In this document: in pieces, positions 5,493 through 6,972 of the stretch | Numbering within the stretch: position 1 is the first letter of the stretch | Layout of the letters: each line of letters starts with the position of its first letter | Assembly (NCBI GenBank): GCA_900555125.1 | Contig: USKH01000061.1 | Coordinates: 1-6,972, forward strand | DNA length: 6,972 bases | Reading direction: 5' to 3' | Source of the DNA: an uncultured Clostridium sp. | GTDB lineage: Bacteria > Bacillota > Clostridia > Christensenellales > Pumilibacteraceae | Notes under the pieces: generated by a model | Seen by the model: the letters and a program-made list of their open reading frames with translations, nothing else | Databases searched by the model: none | What the model was told of the DNA's origin: nothing | Position numbers and translations under genes: made by a program

Positions 5493-6110
5493 ATGTGCGC
5501 TAAAGAAATACCAAACGCGGTAATGAAAAGGCTTCCGGTCTATTTGCACTACTTACGTTCGTTGCACACCGACGAAAAGACAACCATTTCTTCTTCGTCG
5601 ATAGCAAAAGCGCTTAAACTCGGCGAAGTTCAGGTCAGAAAAGACCTTGCAATCGTCAGCGGAGCGGGTAAACCGAAAATAGGATATTTCGTTTCCGAGC
5701 TTATTTCGCATATCGAAGCGGTTCTGGGAAGCGGAAAAATCACGCGCGCCGTGATAGTGGGAGCGGGAAAGCTTGGCAAAGCTTTGCTGTGTTACGACGG
5801 TTTTCCCGAATTCGGAATAGATATTTGCGCGGCTTTCGATAAAGACGCGGAAAAATGCGGCAAATTTGCCGATAATAAAGATATACTGCCGATGAGCGAC
5901 ATGACGTCGTTCTGCAAAGACCACGACGTGAAAATAGGCATAATAACCGTGCCGGAAAGTCAGGCTCAGTCGGTGTGTGACGCGCTCGTTCAGGCGGGCG
6001 TTGCGGGAATATGGAACTTTGCGCCCGCAAGCCTTACCGCGCCCGAGAGCATAAAGATAAAAGACGAAAACCTTGCTTCTTCACTTGCCGTGCTTACCGC
6101 CTGCCTGTAA
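5493..6110 (+). CDS. rex: Redox-sensing transcriptional repressor Rex
   Basis: A 205-residue protein, normal for Rex, started at an ATG with AAGGAG (5481-5486) 6 bases upstream. Residues 1-80 form the winged-helix DNA-binding domain: IPNAVMKRLPVYLHYL (6-21), SSSSIAKALKL (33-43), then VQVRKDL (46-52) and GAGKPKIGYFV (57-67). Residues about 83-190 are the Rossmann NAD(H) domain with GAGKLG (90-95), a TVPES loop and NFAPASL near the C-terminus, where Rex proteins usually have NFTPxxL; the last helix normally swaps between the two dimer subunits. Rex binds DNA when NAD+ dominates and leaves it when NADH rises, so fermentation genes are switched on. The recognition region is unusual: typical Rex has ATIRRDFSYFG followed by GKxGxGY, whereas here it is VQVRKDLAIVSGAGKPKIGY. 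Altered operator choice is possible. The gene is 29 bp from adhE on the same strand, a well-known Rex target. Confidence 0.93.
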   Translation: MCAKEIPNAVMKRLPVYLHYLRSLHTDEKTTISSSSIAKALKLGEVQVRKDLAIVSGAGKPKIGYFVSELISHIEAVLGSGKITRAVIVGAGKLGKALLCYDGFPEFGIDICAAFDKDAEKCGKFADNKDILPMSDMTSFCKDHDVKIGIITVPESQAQSVCDALVQAGVAGIWNFAPASLTAPESIKIKDENLASSLAVLTACL

Positions 6111-6123
6111 TCGACAATATTAA

Positions 6124-6129
6124 AAGGAG
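6124..6129 (+). promoter_or_regulatory. Ribosome binding site of adhE
   Basis: AAGGAG lies 10 bases before the ATG at 6140, slightly further than for the other genes here. It supports this start, and the protein that follows begins where AdhE family members normally do. Confidence 0.75.
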
Positions 6130-6139
6130 AATAAGATAT

Positions 6140-6972
6140 ATGGAACAAAAAACCTATCCGGAGGTCAACGATACGCAGTCGCTGGAAAACGCGATTGAAA
6201 GAGTGCGCGCCGCCCAGAAGATTTTTGCCACATATTCGCAGGAACGTGTGGACGAGATTTTTCTTGCCGCCGCAATTGCCGCCGACAAGGCTCGCATACC
6301 GCTTGCCAAACTTGCCGTTGAGGAAACCGGCATGGGCGTTGTCGAAGACAAAGTGATTAAAAATCATTATGCCGCCGAGTATATCTACAACGCGTACAGA
6401 AACACAAAAACTTGCGGCGTTATAGAAGAGGACAAGGCGTTCGGCGTTAAAAAAATCGCCGAGCCCGTCGGACTTGTCGCCGCGGTCATTCCCACCACTA
6501 ATCCGACGTCTACCGCTATTTTCAAAACGCTTATTTGCCTTAAAACGCGAAACGGAATAATAATAAGCCCGCATCCGAGAGCAAAACGCTCGACCATTGC
6601 CGCCGCAAAAACAGTCCTCGAAGCCGCCGTAAAAGCGGGTGCGCCGGAGGGCATTATCGGATGGATAGACGTGCCTGGGCTTGACATGACAAATCTTCTG
6701 ATGAAGGAAGCGGATATAATTCTGGCAACCGGCGGACCCGGTATGGTTAAAGCCGCGTATTCGTCGGGAAAACCGGCGCTCGGAGTGGGAGCAGGAAATA
6801 CTCCGGCGATAATAGACGACACCGCCGATATAGGGCTTGCGGTAAATTCGATTATACACAGCAAAACTTTCGACAACGGCATGATTTGCGCGTCCGAACA
6901 ATCGGTAATCGTACTCGACAAAGTTTACGACGCCGTTAAAGAAGAATTTGCGGCTCCCGGGTGTTACTTTTT
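6140..6972 (+). CDS. adhE: Bifunctional aldehyde-alcohol dehydrogenase AdhE, N-terminal part (3' end outside window)
   Basis: The first 277 residues are visible, open to the window edge; full AdhE is about 870. This part is the CoA-acylating acetaldehyde dehydrogenase domain, which reduces acetyl-CoA to acetaldehyde with NADH. Visible blocks are KNHYAAEYIYNAY followed by TCGVIEED, IPTTNPTSTAIFK (117-129), SPHPRAKRSTIAAAK, ATGGPGMVKAAY (196-207), GVGAGNTP (215-222) and FDNGMICASEQS, where C250 is the expected catalytic cysteine. The second domain, an iron-dependent alcohol dehydrogenase making ethanol, is expected beyond the window. A stand-alone CoA-acylating dehydrogenase is possible, but the TCGVIEED and SPHPRAKRST blocks fit AdhE best. 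The enzyme is cytoplasmic and often builds long spirosome filaments. It oxidises two NADH per acetyl-CoA in fermentation. It lies 29 bp behind rex without its own visible promoter, so both are probably one transcript controlled by the NADH/NAD+ ratio. Confidence 0.93.
   Translation, partial: MEQKTYPEVNDTQSLENAIERVRAAQKIFATYSQERVDEIFLAAAIAADKARIPLAKLAVEETGMGVVEDKVIKNHYAAEYIYNAYRNTKTCGVIEEDKAFGVKKIAEPVGLVAAVIPTTNPTSTAIFKTLICLKTRNGIIISPHPRAKRSTIAAAKTVLEAAVKAGAPEGIIGWIDVPGLDMTNLLMKEADIILATGGPGMVKAAYSSGKPALGVGAGNTPAIIDDTADIGLAVNSIIHSKTFDNGMICASEQSVIVLDKVYDAVKEEFAAPGCYF

Noticed and set aside
5990..6921. Minus-strand open frames opposite adhE (5990-6901 and 6385-6921)
   Set aside because: The + strand frame gives an uninterrupted, clearly recognisable AdhE from its start to the window end, so these are antisense shadows.
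1..6972. Mobile elements, CRISPR arrays, toxin-antitoxin or phage-defence genes
   Set aside because: No transposase or recombinase motifs, no spaced direct repeats and no defence-type protein patterns were seen; all sizeable coding regions are explained by ordinary families.

Overview
The window looks like chromosomal DNA from an anaerobic, fermentative low-to-mid-GC Firmicute, most likely an uncultured Clostridia lineage. The grounds are strong AAGGAG-type ribosome binding sites, housekeeping-type TTGACA/TATAAT promoters, a Clostridia-style rex-adhE pair, and an FtsX-type permease and a B-repeat lipoprotein typical of that group. The lineage is inferred from protein style only. There is no CRISPR array, tRNA, rRNA or recognisable mobile element.

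Layout, left to right. The 3' end of an FtsX-type ABC permease (2-304, +) converges on a YhcC/YtqA (TIGR01212-type) radical SAM gene (1238-321, -), with a small hairpin over the junction. A 189-bp divergent region (1239-1427) carries two back-to-back promoters, one for the radical SAM gene and one for a small lipoprotein gene (1428-1952, +). Next is a large monocistronic gene for a cytoplasmic GH106-like glycoside hydrolase (2065-5178, +), with its own extended -10 promoter, a long inverted repeat around its -35 box and a good intrinsic terminator. A 314-bp intergenic region (5179-5492) holds that terminator and the promoter and palindromes of the last unit. That unit is the redox-sensing repressor gene rex (5493-6110, +), followed after 29 bp by the 5' part of adhE (6140-6972, +, cut by the window end).

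How the genes work together. Only rex and adhE form a clear functional unit. Rex senses the NADH/NAD+ ratio, and AdhE reoxidises NADH by reducing acetyl-CoA to ethanol, so a shared transcript would form a feedback loop. The other genes look like independent units: tRNA modification or an unassigned radical SAM role, a surface lipoprotein, and intracellular breakdown of (probably rhamnosidic) glycosides.

I see no clearly new multi-gene system. The points most worth a second look are at the regulatory level. The radical SAM promoter is placed so that its transcript should begin at the start codon (leaderless), although every other gene with a visible start has a strong Shine-Dalgarno. Perfect inverted repeats overlap the -35 boxes of the GH106-like gene and of rex. 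The rex palindrome does not match the usual Rex box, and Rex itself has an altered recognition region. All four promoters have exactly 17-bp spacers.
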